This document shows, piece after piece, positions 1-9,555 of a stretch of DNA of 64,000 nt. Position 1 is the first letter of the stretch. The number at the start of each line of letters is the position of its first letter. Source of the DNA: Pseudoalteromonas umbrosa. Lineage in GTDB: Bacteria > Pseudomonadota > Gammaproteobacteria > Enterobacterales > Alteromonadaceae. The notes beneath the pieces were generated by a model that saw only the letters and a program-made list of their open reading frames with translations, did not search any database and was not told the origin of the DNA. The stretch covers positions 57,286-121,285 of the forward strand of contig NZ_JASJUU010000008.1 in the NCBI RefSeq assembly GCF_030125375.1, written 5' to 3'. A program made the translations under genes and the position numbers.

Positions 1-451
1 CCGCACTGCCATTGCCGTCATAACTCGTCGCCAATGACTTTGCACGAATTGCTGCTGCACGCATTTTTTCTGTGGTAAATACGGATGTTTGCAGGTTACT
101 CGATGCACTAAATAATTCATTAACACAACTTGCGCCTTGCTGCACAACCAGATCAGCAATGCTCGCATCATTCGCTTGCGCCAACAAATTAATGTCACAC
201 TGTACGACAGCAGCCTGTGTCTTCATTGTCATAAGGGCAGAATTAAGAACACTCTCTGTGTGTTTGAGCAAGGTATTTTGTGCTGTTGGCGCGTTGTCAT
301 GCACAAATTGACCATGCTCATCGCCGTGATTTAGTTGATGCGGCTGAGATGTTTGCAATGGTTTAAAAGCTCGCTCATTAACTTGGTGAGCAAAAGACTG
401 TAAACTACACGCCACCAACGGCAACGCTATAGCAAGTGATTGTATTTTCAT
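1..451 (-). CDS. Collagenase-like secreted protease, N-terminal part (runs off window)
   Basis: I read a leftward frame from an ATG at 451-449 with no stop before the window edge, giving 150 codons. It opens with a signal peptide (MKIQSLAIALPLVACSLQSFA, then HQ), so the product is exported. After a His/Gln-rich stretch comes a segment with QCDINLL, ASCVNELF and a Tyr-Asp-Gly near residue 146. This resembles the start of the M9 collagenase N-terminal domain of Vibrio and Pseudoalteromonas enzymes. The zinc-binding catalytic part would lie off the window, so activity cannot be judged. The gene is monocistronic here, and the ORFs on the other strand look like shadows. The family call rests on recalled similarity of this N-terminal segment only. 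Confidence 0.65.
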   Translation of the reverse strand, partial: MKIQSLAIALPLVACSLQSFAHQVNERAFKPLQTSQPHQLNHGDEHGQFVHDNAPTAQNTLLKHTESVLNSALMTMKTQAAVVQCDINLLAQANDASIADLVVQQGASCVNELFSASSNLQTSVFTTEKMRAAAIRAKSLATSYDGNGSA

Positions 452-734
452 AATATTACCTTTTAAAATGTGTATCCAAACCCTCTAACTGGGCACACTT
501 TTTTAACATAACAGCAATATTGCATACAATATATTTTATATAATATTATTTCATAAATAGCAGGATAAATTCGTTATCTTGATATTTGAAATACTGGATT
601 ATTCCTGTTGGAATGACATTGCTTCAACACTTAAAATCAAGGTAAAGCAAGTAAAGACAAATAGTTATGGAATGTTAGGACACAATTTTCCAAAGAGGCA
701 AAGCAGCCATTCAGCTGTAATCGTTTTAGAGAGC

Positions 735-1049
735 TTAGTCAGAGGTATTTTTATTTACATATTGAATATTCACCACGCCTTGATTGCGCATGGTCACTAA
801 AACTGTTTGCTTTTCCAATCTTAATGGGTACTCGCCATCTGGTAAATTTTTGCTTGCTAAGTTATTTAACCCTGTAATTAGGCCTAGCGTTTGTGCCTCA
901 TCATGGGAAGGAATATGTACTTGTCCACGAGTCTTTAAATAATCAACGCCTTTATCAACCGCGCCTTCTACGACTGACTTAGCAATTTTTCTACTCGCTT
1001 CATTTTTCAACGCTTTAAAAAATAATGATTTAAATATAGTTGCGATCAT
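735..1049 (-). CDS. Conserved hypothetical protein, 104 aa
   Basis: A 104-residue leftward frame starting MIATIFKSLFFKAL. The first 30 residues form a basic amphipathic or weakly hydrophobic helix, the middle is charged, and the end is a likely beta-rich segment (YPLRLEKQTVLVTMRNQGVVNIQYV). There is no clear signal peptide and I do not recognise the family. It stands alone between the collagenase-like gene and an amidohydrolase-like gene on the same strand. The 283 bp between 452 and 734 are AT-rich and I see no further gene there. Coding is supported by its length and ordinary amino-acid composition. Confidence 0.5.
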   Translation of the reverse strand: MIATIFKSLFFKALKNEASRKIAKSVVEGAVDKGVDYLKTRGQVHIPSHDEAQTLGLITGLNNLASKNLPDGEYPLRLEKQTVLVTMRNQGVVNIQYVNKNTSD

Positions 1050-1209
1050 GCCAGTGCCCTAATGCTGAAACTTAACTTTATTGTGACATATGAAATTATT
1101 ACACTCCATTACACCTACTGATTAAAGCAGCTTTTTAATTTAAGATCCGTCACGAATTAGATACAAATCGTTTCTAAATGTTTCCTGTATATACACTTTA
1201 AATTTATAT

Positions 1210-2685
1210 TTACAGTAAAACTGCTTTTATATCTCGCCAACGCGTATTGTCGATAAGCGGGTCATGATCTAGCTTCATATAATGCGCTGCACCACCAATT
1301 TGGTTAAAACTGGGGACTTTTGCATGGCGTGCTGCTCCATGTGTGATCGCTGCCAATGCGTGTAAACGAGTTAGGCATTGTCCTGAATCTAATGTACGCT
1401 CATCGCAAGAGTAGTTTTCAGGCATCGCTTCAATATCACGTTCGGTGGCAATTTCAGCTAACCTTAACGGACACAAAGGCTCTCGTGGAAAATCACTGTG
1501 CAAACATAAATTACTGCCGTTGTGTAAAATGCGATTACAAGGCACAAATAACTCGTCATAATGATACTCATGAACCCACTTATATCCACATGTCGCCAAT
1601 CGGCCAATAGTAATGGCAACTGACACCTTTTCATCAAGGCGCTCTAATTGAGATGTTTTCATCACCTCGCAGTGATCAACCCGTGCAAGGTCGTCAATGT
1701 GGGTTTGATAGGTGTAATAAGTAGAAAAACGATGTTTGTCCGAAGTACTTTGAGTAAGATTATCAAACAATAGTTCTACAAAGTGGCTTTGCAAAGCTAC
1801 CTCAAAATAACTGATCCCACGCTTTTTACCCTGATCTACAATCGTATTAAATGTACTAGGGAGCGTACCTAGCTGACCCAATAGCTCCTTATCACTAAAC
1901 GCCCAAGGCAAAATAGACATACCTTCTGCATCAACATAGCCCAAAGCCTTAATCGACTCGATAAATCCACTAAACGCAGGCGATCTGCCAATGGCACTTT
2001 GTTCAATTTTTTCTAACAGTGCACTATTAACAAACGCCATAGAAAAGTTATTACTTACAATGCAAACTGGACGCTCCAAGGCCAACTCATCCAGTGCATC
2101 CACATTTAAGGCACACAGTGGTTTGCCCCAGTTTAGTAAGTAGGGGTCTAACCCAAAGCAAAATAAACAATCACCTTTATCCAAGCTACTGTTCAAGTAA
2201 TCCATTGTATTAAACAAATAGGATAAATTGTAATCGTGCATCACACGTTTAGCACTGCCACATAAACCAAATAAGCCAATGTCTGCATAGCCACGACACA
2301 AAGCGGCCTCAACAAGGTAGCTATGTACAGTGACACAACTTGGAGTAATCACTTCTCCCCCTTGCAGACTATGAATCCTTAGCATGGCTGGACGCCTTTT
2401 TGCATCCTGATAGACCGCGTCAAATGTACCTATGTTGAGTAGTTGGCCATTGCAAATTGATAACGCCTGCACTTTTGAGTCTGAATGTAAGAAGTCTCGG
2501 TAAATCGCGCCTTCATAAAGGCTATCGTACACATCAATAAACATTTCAGAATTCGCACTGACCGAATCACTGCTGAAGTTTGAAAATAAGTTGGAGCTAT
2601 ATTTATCTGCCAGCCGATTAAGCCAAGTTTGAATAAACGCGCTTTCCATTGGGTGATTTTGCAGCATGGGATTAAGAAAGTGCAT
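1210..2685 (-). CDS. Divergent amidohydrolase-like protein (YtcJ/Amidohydro_3 type)
   Basis: The start is set at the ATG at 2685 (MHFLNPM) because AGGAG stands 10 bases upstream; a longer frame from 2730 has no good ribosome site. The 491-residue product ends with features of the YtcJ group of amidohydrolases: SDFPREPLCPL near residue 405, then TRLHALAAITHGAARHA and a closing GGAAHYMKLDHDPL-like strand. The N-terminal segment ITPSCVTVHSYLVEAAL sits where family members carry a His-x-His metal motif, but only one His remains. The protein may therefore be catalytically altered or inactive. The substrate is unknown. The flanking genes face away or are unrelated, so it is probably transcribed alone. 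Family membership is likely, function open. Confidence 0.55.
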   Translation of the reverse strand: MHFLNPMLQNHPMESAFIQTWLNRLADKYSSNLFSNFSSDSVSANSEMFIDVYDSLYEGAIYRDFLHSDSKVQALSICNGQLLNIGTFDAVYQDAKRRPAMLRIHSLQGGEVITPSCVTVHSYLVEAALCRGYADIGLFGLCGSAKRVMHDYNLSYLFNTMDYLNSSLDKGDCLFCFGLDPYLLNWGKPLCALNVDALDELALERPVCIVSNNFSMAFVNSALLEKIEQSAIGRSPAFSGFIESIKALGYVDAEGMSILPWAFSDKELLGQLGTLPSTFNTIVDQGKKRGISYFEVALQSHFVELLFDNLTQSTSDKHRFSTYYTYQTHIDDLARVDHCEVMKTSQLERLDEKVSVAITIGRLATCGYKWVHEYHYDELFVPCNRILHNGSNLCLHSDFPREPLCPLRLAEIATERDIEAMPENYSCDERTLDSGQCLTRLHALAAITHGAARHAKVPSFNQIGGAAHYMKLDHDPLIDNTRWRDIKAVLL

Positions 2686-2929
2686 AAAGTGATCACTCCT
2701 AAGCCGAGCAAAGATAGCTCGACAAAACATTCCACATTTATTGTGTTAACCGTCTAAAACTAGCCAACTGGTTAAATAAAGAACATTACACCTTATTACA
2801 GCTGCGCTTATTCTCCATATATAGCCAGCGAAACATGTTGCAATGTGCGCGCCTTGGTTTTTCATGTACACTAGCAGCCAAGTGTATTAATCCAGCATTA
2901 TTTAATTTATTCAGCTACTTGGAAGTACT

Positions 2930-3652
2930 ATGGCGAATTTCTCTACACATTTAAAAGCGTCCACCATTGTCAGTGCAACTTTCAGTTCATTGCTATTGAG
3001 CATCGCGGAAGTAAATGGCTTTCAAGCGCTTGGATTGTTCATCGTTGGCGCATTAGCTGGGTTATTACCTGATCTTGACTCAGATAAGTCCAAATCTCTC
3101 AATAGTCTGTTTAGTATTTTTGCCATTCTGGTCGCGGGTATTTTACTGCTGAATTATCAATTTAACTCTGTCATCGAGACTTGGCTCATAGGCGCACTTA
3201 TCTATGCGGGCTTTATGTATGTGATTAAGCCAGTTTTTGAGCATTTTACAGTGCATCGCGCCACGTTACACTCTATCTCGGCGGTCATTATGTTCTGCTT
3301 ACTCACATTTCATGGCACCATTTTGCTTGGCATGAGCTTGCACATCACTGCACTTTGCTGCTTATTTGTGTTTGTCGGTGCAATGACACATTTAATCCTA
3401 GATGAGTGTTACAGCGTCGATATAGACAATAAAGAGCTCAAAGCTTCCTTTGGCACAGCAATGAAACTCATTGATTTAAGATACCCTTTAACTTCTATAT
3501 CTCAACTTGGGGTAACAGCTGTGTGCCTATATTTTGCAATGCCTTACTTTGATGATATCTCTTATTTAGTAATGAATTGGCACGATAAATTACAGTCTCT
3601 AAACTTTTTACCTGATTTAGACAACCTTTCTTGGCAAAGCATAATTTCTTAA
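2930..3652 (+). CDS. YdjM-like membrane-bound metal-dependent hydrolase (DUF457)
   Basis: A 240-residue inner-membrane protein with about four to five hydrophobic segments. It begins MANFSTHLKAS and carries GALAGLLPDLDSDKSKS near residue 45, the acidic motif typical of the YdjM/DUF457 family. Family members are annotated as membrane-bound metal-dependent hydrolases, and the E. coli member is LexA-regulated. I see no LexA box upstream here. The His and Asp residues in the helices (THLILDEC around residue 160) fit metal ligands. The physiological substrate is not known for the family. It precedes the symporter gene by about 150 bp and is probably transcribed separately. Confidence 0.75.
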   Translation: MANFSTHLKASTIVSATFSSLLLSIAEVNGFQALGLFIVGALAGLLPDLDSDKSKSLNSLFSIFAILVAGILLLNYQFNSVIETWLIGALIYAGFMYVIKPVFEHFTVHRATLHSISAVIMFCLLTFHGTILLGMSLHITALCCLFVFVGAMTHLILDECYSVDIDNKELKASFGTAMKLIDLRYPLTSISQLGVTAVCLYFAMPYFDDISYLVMNWHDKLQSLNFLPDLDNLSWQSIIS

Positions 3653-3798
3653 GATGAATTGACGCCTCAGCGATGTAAACACAGGCTATGCAAACAATAC
3701 TGTACAATTGAATTCGACGCAGTAATTTCGTATAGATGCCAAGTTGTGGTAAGTTACGCGCTCAAAATTATTCGTTACCTTAAATTAAAGGATATCCG

Positions 3799-5214
3799 AT
3801 GGCTGAGTTTTTTAATCAAATCAGCGGCCTGTTGTGGGGACATATTCTTATATACCTCCTGATCGCAGCCGGTGTTTTCTTTACAATCCGACTTGGATTT
3901 ATTCAATTTGCTCAATTCCCGCATATGGTCAAAGTCATGGCCAATAGCCGAAGCGGCGCAGGTGAAGGTATCTCTTCATTTCAGGCATTTTGTACCTCAC
4001 TCGCAGCACGTGTAGGCACTGGTAATATGGCCGGTGTGGCGGTAGCCCTTTATTTAGGTGGTGCAGGTGCTATTTTCTGGATGTGGCTTATCGCCTTAAT
4101 CGGTATGGCTACCAGTTTCGCAGAAAGCGCTCTCGCTCAGCTTTATAAAGTGAAAGATGAAGACGGTAACTACCGAGGCGGACCTGCTTATTACATGCAG
4201 TATGGTTTGAACAAGCGCTGGATGGGAATATTATTCTCACTCTGTCTTATCCTTGCTTTTGGCCTAGTATTCAATGCAGTACAATCAAATTCCATTGCCG
4301 CAGCATTTGAAGTGGCATTTGATGTACCTAAATATGTAATGGGCATTGTGCTTGTTATTGGCTCTGCGTTCATCATTTTTGGTGGTCTGAAAACCATCGC
4401 ACGCTTTGCAGAGCTCGTTGTACCATTCATGGCATTAGCTTATCTGTTAGTTGCACTGTACGTGTGTTTTAGCAACTTTGAGCTACTACCAGATGTATTC
4501 ATGCAGGTTATTAACAGCGCATTCGGTTTAGAGCAAGCAGCTGGCGGTGCTGTAGGCTATGCCGTTATGCAGGCGATGATCCAAGGTATTAAACGCGGCT
4601 TGTTCTCTAACGAAGCCGGTATGGGTAGTGCGGCAAATGCTGCTGCAAGTGCAACACCAAACCCAAATCACCCAGCATCTCAGGGCTACGTGCAAATGCT
4701 TGGTGTATTTGTTGATACCATTGTGATCTGTAGTGCAACTGCAGCCCTTGTTTTGCTATCAAACCAGCTGGTGCCTGACTCAGGTGTTACCGGTATTGCA
4801 TTAACACAGGCAGCGCTTGTAGAGCACGTTGGTCAATGGGGTGCAATCTTCATTGCCGTTGCTATTTTCTTCTTCGCATTCACATCAATTGTAGCGAATT
4901 ACAGCTACGCTGAGACTAACCTGATGTTCTTGCAGGAAAACAAAACAGCCATGATGGTATTCCGTCTGTGTGTACTAGGCATGGTGATGTTTGGTGCTGT
5001 TGGCGAACTTGGCCTTATTTGGACGCTGGCTGACATCTCAATGGGTATGATGGCCATTGTGAACGTTGCTGCGTTATTCATGTTGTCGGGTATTGTGATC
5101 TGGCTTGCAAAAGACTACAAAGCCCAGCTTAAAGAAGGTAAAACACCTAAGTTTGACCCAAGCAGTCGACCTGAAATAGCAAAAACGCTTCCTAAAGGTA
5201 TTTGGCGCAAGTAA
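3799..5214 (+). CDS. Alanine/glycine:cation symporter (AGCS family)
   Basis: A 471-residue polytopic membrane protein with about eleven hydrophobic segments. Family motifs are plain: the loop EGISSFQAFCTSLAARVGTGNMAGVA near residues 55-80, and KRGLFSNEAGMGSAANAAA near residue 270, which shapes the substrate and sodium pathway in AGCS transporters. It imports alanine or glycine driven by a cation gradient, likely sodium in a marine host. The start follows an AAAGGA-type site (TTAAAGGATATCCG) at normal spacing. A strong rho-independent terminator follows, so it is monocistronic. Length and motifs are normal for the family. Confidence 0.93.
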   Translation: MAEFFNQISGLLWGHILIYLLIAAGVFFTIRLGFIQFAQFPHMVKVMANSRSGAGEGISSFQAFCTSLAARVGTGNMAGVAVALYLGGAGAIFWMWLIALIGMATSFAESALAQLYKVKDEDGNYRGGPAYYMQYGLNKRWMGILFSLCLILAFGLVFNAVQSNSIAAAFEVAFDVPKYVMGIVLVIGSAFIIFGGLKTIARFAELVVPFMALAYLLVALYVCFSNFELLPDVFMQVINSAFGLEQAAGGAVGYAVMQAMIQGIKRGLFSNEAGMGSAANAAASATPNPNHPASQGYVQMLGVFVDTIVICSATAALVLLSNQLVPDSGVTGIALTQAALVEHVGQWGAIFIAVAIFFFAFTSIVANYSYAETNLMFLQENKTAMMVFRLCVLGMVMFGAVGELGLIWTLADISMGMMAIVNVAALFMLSGIVIWLAKDYKAQLKEGKTPKFDPSSRPEIAKTLPKGIWRK

Positions 5215-5234
5215 ATTACCACTCACCTTTACCT

Positions 5235-5267
5235 AAAAAAGCGGCAGTTAATCTGCCGCTTTTTTTG
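5235..5267 (+). terminator. Rho-independent terminator after the AGCS gene
   Basis: The stem AGCGGCAG / CTGCCGCT with a short TTAAT loop is followed by seven T residues and preceded by an A-run, so it could also act on the other strand. It ends the symporter transcript. Confidence 0.9.
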
Positions 5268-5355
5268 TTCTCCTTGCCATTCAAAGCCATTAAATCCACT
5301 AACTTATATTAAGAGCCTATTAACAACAGGATGAACACCATTCTTAGAAAGACAA

Positions 5356-5378
5356 CAATTGTTATAGTATAACATTTC
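5356..5378 (+). promoter_or_regulatory. Zur-box-like operator upstream of the COG0523 GTPase
   Basis: A 23-bp near-palindrome whose core is TGTTATAGTATAACA. Compared with the enterobacterial Zur consensus as I recall it (GAAATGTTATA-N-TATAACATTTC), all but two of the 22 defined positions match. It lies about 50 bp before the GTPase start, where a zinc-bound repressor would block transcription. Low zinc should therefore induce the downstream gene. Confidence 0.8.
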
Positions 5379-5429
5379 AAATATAATGCGCGGCAACCGT
5401 CACACAAGTGTGAAAAATTGGAGTATGTA

Positions 5430-6440
5430 ATGCAAAGTGATAATCAGCCGATCTCGGCTATACCAACTAACATCATCACCGGCTTTTTAGGGGTAGGTAA
5501 AACCTCAGCAATTAAGCACCTTCTTGCGCAAAAGCCTGAGGATGAAAGATGGGCTATCTTGGTCAATGAGTTCGGTGAGATTGGCATTGATGGTAATTTA
5601 CTCAGCGGCAAACAAGACGAACAAGTATATATTCGAGAAGTACCCGGTGGCTGTATGTGCTGCGCATCAGGTTTGCCAATGCAAATTGCGCTCAATCAAC
5701 TACTCAATGAAGCTAAGCCGCATCGCTTACTCATTGAACCCACAGGACTTGGTCACCCCTTAGAAGTGCTGCAATTATTATCAAATCAATATTACCAGCA
5801 GCTGCTTAGCCTTGAAAAAGTCATCACCCTAGTCGATGCACGCAATCTTACAGATACCCGCTACACAGAGCATGCTACATTTAATCAGCAAATCGCCATC
5901 GCTGATGTCGTTGTCGGTAATAAATTAGATTTATATCAAGACACTCAAAAAGCGCAGCTTAAGCTATTTTTGACTGAAAAGGGCTTTGAGAGTAAGCAAT
6001 TAGAATTTTGCTCACACGGGCAACTCAACCCCCATTGGCTTAGCGGCAAAACCATCAATAACGCTAAACCACCTTGTCATCACCACCATCACCATGATGC
6101 CGATCCAGCAAGAGACATTAACGCAGAACCTTTCCCTGAAGATGGCTTCCTAAAAGCTCAAAATGAAGGAGAGGGCTTTGTTAGTGTGGGCTGGCGTTTC
6201 GCCCCTGATCAAGTATTTGACCGCGAGAAGCTGAGGGTATTTGTCACAAGTGTCGACGCAGAGCGTTTAAAGGCGGTGTTTATCACCATGGATGGCATTT
6301 TTGGCTACAACAAAACAGCCGATGGCACGACAGAAATAGAATTAGACGAATGTATTGAAAGCCGCATTGAGATCATTGGTGAAAACCTAAATCCAGACCT
6401 TGAAGCTACTCTGCTTACGTGTTTAGTAGCCCATCAATAA
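5430..6440 (+). CDS. COG0523 (CobW/YeiR-type) metal-chaperone GTPase, Zur-regulated
   Basis: The start is placed at ATG 5430, six bases after GGAG; an in-frame TTG upstream is less likely. The 336-residue protein has a P-loop FLGVGKTS near residue 25, the metal-binding GGCMCC motif near residue 75, the NKLD guanine-specificity motif near residue 170, a run of six His near residue 220, and a CobW C-terminal domain (GWRFAPDQVFDREKL). COG0523 GTPases hand metals to client proteins. The Zur-like box upstream, the CMCC motif and the His run point to zinc, so this is likely a zinc-starvation chaperone of the ZigA/YeiR kind rather than a cobalamin enzyme. It is monocistronic. Confidence 0.88.
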   Translation: MQSDNQPISAIPTNIITGFLGVGKTSAIKHLLAQKPEDERWAILVNEFGEIGIDGNLLSGKQDEQVYIREVPGGCMCCASGLPMQIALNQLLNEAKPHRLLIEPTGLGHPLEVLQLLSNQYYQQLLSLEKVITLVDARNLTDTRYTEHATFNQQIAIADVVVGNKLDLYQDTQKAQLKLFLTEKGFESKQLEFCSHGQLNPHWLSGKTINNAKPPCHHHHHHDADPARDINAEPFPEDGFLKAQNEGEGFVSVGWRFAPDQVFDREKLRVFVTSVDAERLKAVFITMDGIFGYNKTADGTTEIELDECIESRIEIIGENLNPDLEATLLTCLVAHQ

Positions 6441-6448
6441 ACACTTAG

Positions 6449-6475
6449 TGACAATAATTTATTAGATTATTGTCA
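6449..6475 (+). terminator. Perfect 10-bp inverted repeat after the GTPase gene
   Basis: TGACAATAAT and its exact reverse complement flank a 7-base spacer, 9 bases after the GTPase stop. No U-run follows, so it may be an mRNA-stabilising hairpin or an operator for the next gene rather than a classical terminator. A second small hairpin (AGCTG-TAAAA-CAGCT, about 6520-6534) lies before the peptidase gene. Confidence 0.45.
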
Positions 6476-6565
6476 ACAAAACTTTAAACAAAGGAGGGGT
6501 TAAAAGTATCCATAAAAACCAGCTGTAAAACAGCTTTAATAAGCGAATCAAAGAAAGAAAATAAA

Positions 6566-9025
6566 ATGAAAACAAACACATCAATACTCATTGCCGCATT
6601 TGCAACGCTGGTATTTTCAAGCGTTACCAATGCATCCGCAATAAATCAAACGAAAGGGAACTTTGAAGACAGGTTCCGACAATTAGACGAAGTGTTGCCA
6701 ACACCAAACGTGTATCGCAATGCTGCGGGGGAGCCAGGACAACAATACTGGCAACAAAAGGTAGATTATAAGATCAAGGTCTCACTTGATGAGCAAAAAC
6801 GTCGATTGACAGGTCATGAAAAAATCACCTACCACAACAACTCCCCTTATCGTTTAAAGTACCTTTGGGTGCAACTCGATCAGAATATCTTTAAAGATGA
6901 CTCCATTGCCAATATGGCAAATAACTTTGGTGGCGTTGGTCGCCGAGGCCCTTACACCAAGCACGGTGATGAAAATAAGCCAGCAAAAATCAGCTTAGGT
7001 GAGCTCAGACGCCAACAGTTTATGATGGACAATGAACTGGGCTATGAAATAAGCGCAGTCACGGATCATCGTGGCAAGAAACTCAGCTTTACCATCGTCG
7101 GCACACAAATGCGAATAGACTTACCTAAGCCACTTAAATCAGGTGACTCGGTTAAATTTGCCATTGATTTTGCATTTAACATCGTAGAAGAAGACGCTGT
7201 ATCTGCCCGCTCAGGATATGAGCACTTTGCTGATGATCCGCGTCCAGGCGGTAACGATATATTCTTGTTAGCACAGTGGTTCCCAAGACTCCATGCTTAC
7301 ACAGACTATGAAGCATGGACTAACAAAGAGTTTTTAGGCCGTGGTGAATTCACGTTAGAGTTCGGCGATTATGAAGTTGAAATCGATGTGCCTGCCGACC
7401 ATATTGTCAGTGCCACGGGTGTATTAACCAACCCAAAAGACGTGTTAAGCAAAACCCAGCGTAATCGATTAAAAGCTGCCAAAACGGCCAAACGCCCAGT
7501 CTTTATCGTTACCGAAGAAGAAGCGCTTGAAAACGAAAAAGCGGGCACAAACAAGCGTAAAACTTGGAAGTTTAAAGCAGAAAACGTCCGTGACTTCGCA
7601 TGGGCGTCATCGCGTAAGTTCATGTGGGATGCACGCGGCTACCAGCAAGGCGGTGAAGAGATGCCTGTGGTTATGGCCATGTCATTCTATCCCAAAGAAG
7701 GCGGCGACCTGTGGAAGAAGTACTCAACTGAGTCTGTGATCCACACCATGGAAGTCTATTCACGCTTTTCTTTCGATTACCCTTACCCAACTGCACAATC
7801 AGTCAATGGCCCTGTCGGCGGCATGGAATATCCCATGATCACTTTCAATGGTCCACGCACCGAGCTGCAAGATGATGGTACACGTACCTATTCTCAAGCA
7901 GAAAAACGCTTTTTAATTGGCGTGGTGCTCCATGAGATCGGGCATATTTACTTTCCGATGATAGTTAACTCTGATGAGCGCCAGTGGACATGGATGGATG
8001 AGGGCTTAAACAGCTTTTTAGATGGCGTAGCAGGGCGCGAATGGGATCCAAACATTCCTTGGGGTGTTGAGCCAAGAGACATTGTCGGCTACATGAAATC
8101 TGAAAATCAGGTACCGATCATGACGCAATCTGACAGTGTCTTGAATTTAGGCCCTAATGCCTACACTAAGCCCGCTGCCGCATTGAACATTTTGCGTGAA
8201 GTGATCCTAGGCCGAGAACTGTTTGATTTTGCATTTAAAGAATTCTCAGAGCGGTGGCGATTTAAACGCCCTACCCCGTCTGACTTTTTCCGTACCATGG
8301 AAGAAGCTTCAGGAGTTGACCTAGACTGGTTCTGGCGCGGTTGGTTCTACTCGACCGATCAAGTTGATATCTCCATCGATAAAGTTTATCAGATGCGCTT
8401 AGACACTTATGATCCTGACATCGATTTTTCGCGTCAGCGTCAGTTTGAGCAAGATAAGCCTTCTTCATTATTTGTTGAACGCAACAAAGCGGAAGGCAAA
8501 AAGTTGTGGGTAGAGCTCAACCCAGATATTAAAGACTTTTATGATGACAATGACAGATTCACCGTCACCAATAAAGAGCGTAACGAGTACAAAGAGTTCT
8601 TGGAATCTCTTAAGCCTTGGGAGCGTAAAACACTTGCTCGCGCACTAGAAGAAGACAAAAATTATTATGTACTGGAGTTTTCGAATATTGGCGGTTTAGT
8701 GATGCCGATTTTGCTCGAGTTAACCTATGAAGATGGCAGTAAAGAGAGCCAATATATCCCTGCTGAAATCTGGCGCAGAACCCCTAAACACGTTCGCAAA
8801 CTAATCGTCACCGACAAAGATAAAGTACTGACCAACGTGGTTGTCGACCCTGGTTGGGAAACGGCCGATGTGGATGTAGAAAACAACCACTACCCACGCA
8901 GTATCATCCCATCTCGTGTTGAAGCGTATAAAAAAGCCAAGAGTAAAGACAAGGTCAAGCGCGATATCATGCAAGATATCAAAACAGAGCTTAAAAGTGA
9001 TAAAAAGGAAGTAAGTAATGACTAA
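6566..9025 (+). CDS. Exported M1-family zinc metallopeptidase
   Basis: An 819-residue protein with a signal peptide (MKTNTSILIAAFATLVFSSVTNASA). The zinc site is HEIGH near residue 455, followed about 20 residues on by WMDEGLNSF, whose Glu is the third ligand of the gluzincin M1 fold. The substrate-amine motif is GPVGGMEYP near residue 417, matching the GxMEN-type exopeptidase motif in position though not exactly. A C-terminal half of about 300 residues lies after the catalytic domain. The enzyme should act in the periplasm on peptides as an aminopeptidase. Its stop overlaps the next gene by 8 bp, so the two are co-translated. All catalytic residues appear present. Confidence 0.9.
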   Translation: MKTNTSILIAAFATLVFSSVTNASAINQTKGNFEDRFRQLDEVLPTPNVYRNAAGEPGQQYWQQKVDYKIKVSLDEQKRRLTGHEKITYHNNSPYRLKYLWVQLDQNIFKDDSIANMANNFGGVGRRGPYTKHGDENKPAKISLGELRRQQFMMDNELGYEISAVTDHRGKKLSFTIVGTQMRIDLPKPLKSGDSVKFAIDFAFNIVEEDAVSARSGYEHFADDPRPGGNDIFLLAQWFPRLHAYTDYEAWTNKEFLGRGEFTLEFGDYEVEIDVPADHIVSATGVLTNPKDVLSKTQRNRLKAAKTAKRPVFIVTEEEALENEKAGTNKRKTWKFKAENVRDFAWASSRKFMWDARGYQQGGEEMPVVMAMSFYPKEGGDLWKKYSTESVIHTMEVYSRFSFDYPYPTAQSVNGPVGGMEYPMITFNGPRTELQDDGTRTYSQAEKRFLIGVVLHEIGHIYFPMIVNSDERQWTWMDEGLNSFLDGVAGREWDPNIPWGVEPRDIVGYMKSENQVPIMTQSDSVLNLGPNAYTKPAAALNILREVILGRELFDFAFKEFSERWRFKRPTPSDFFRTMEEASGVDLDWFWRGWFYSTDQVDISIDKVYQMRLDTYDPDIDFSRQRQFEQDKPSSLFVERNKAEGKKLWVELNPDIKDFYDDNDRFTVTNKERNEYKEFLESLKPWERKTLARALEEDKNYYVLEFSNIGGLVMPILLELTYEDGSKESQYIPAEIWRRTPKHVRKLIVTDKDKVLTNVVVDPGWETADVDVENNHYPRSIIPSRVEAYKKAKSKDKVKRDIMQDIKTELKSDKKEVSND

Positions 9026-9515
9026 CTACCTAAAAACTTTCATTATTACATTGGCTTTACTGCTCAGCGCGGTGGTTTTTGCACATCAACAAAAAGCAGC
9101 TGAAACCACAGTTTTATTCAATAAGAACTCAGGCCAATTAGAGATCATGCACCGCTTTTATCTGCACGATACTGAGCATGCGGTCCAGTCTTTATTTGAT
9201 AAAAAAGCCGATATCCTTAATTCAAAAGCAACCCAACAACAATTTGCAGATTACGTCGCGAAGCATTTTCAGTTGAAAGCGCTGAATGACCAGTCAGTCG
9301 AATTAACCAATGTAGGTTTTGAAGTTGAGGGTAAGTTTTTTTGGGTTTATCAAGAAACAACCCTACCCCAACAAGCACAAGGCTTAAAAATGTATAACGG
9401 CTCACTGCGAGACCTTTGGCCTGCACAGATAAATATGGTCAACGTGGAAGGCAAAGGCAAGGTGCGCACCTTGTACTTTAGCAGCAATGATAAGTGGCTC
9501 GTGACCAAGTTTTAA
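9018..9515 (+). CDS. DUF6702-like exported protein, partner of the M1 peptidase
   Basis: A 165-residue protein with a signal peptide ending VVFAHQQ. The mature part resembles DUF6702: an early segment AAETTVLFNKNSGQLEIMHRFYLHD, then a Gln/Leu-rich helix, and a closing segment RTLYFSSNDKWLVTKF. It starts inside the end of the peptidase gene after AAAGGAAG, so it belongs to that operon and probably works with the peptidase in the periplasm. No biochemical role is known for the domain. A clear terminator follows. Confidence 0.7.
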   Translation: MTNYLKTFIITLALLLSAVVFAHQQKAAETTVLFNKNSGQLEIMHRFYLHDTEHAVQSLFDKKADILNSKATQQQFADYVAKHFQLKALNDQSVELTNVGFEVEGKFFWVYQETTLPQQAQGLKMYNGSLRDLWPAQINMVNVEGKGKVRTLYFSSNDKWLVTKF

Positions 9516-9527
9516 AGTAACTACTAG

Positions 9528-9555
9528 GTGCAACTGCAAAGTTGCGCCTTTTTAA
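9528..9555 (+). terminator. Terminator of the M1/DUF6702 operon
   Basis: A nine-pair stem GGTGCAACT / AGTTGCGCC with loop GCAA, followed by TTTTT. Confidence 0.9.

Noticed and set aside
72..334. Two short plus-strand ORFs at the left edge
   Set aside because: They lie over a longer leftward frame with signal peptide and collagenase-like sequence that runs off the window.
579..800. 73-residue plus-strand ORF
   Set aside because: No ribosome site, overlaps the 104-residue leftward gene and shows no recognisable sequence.
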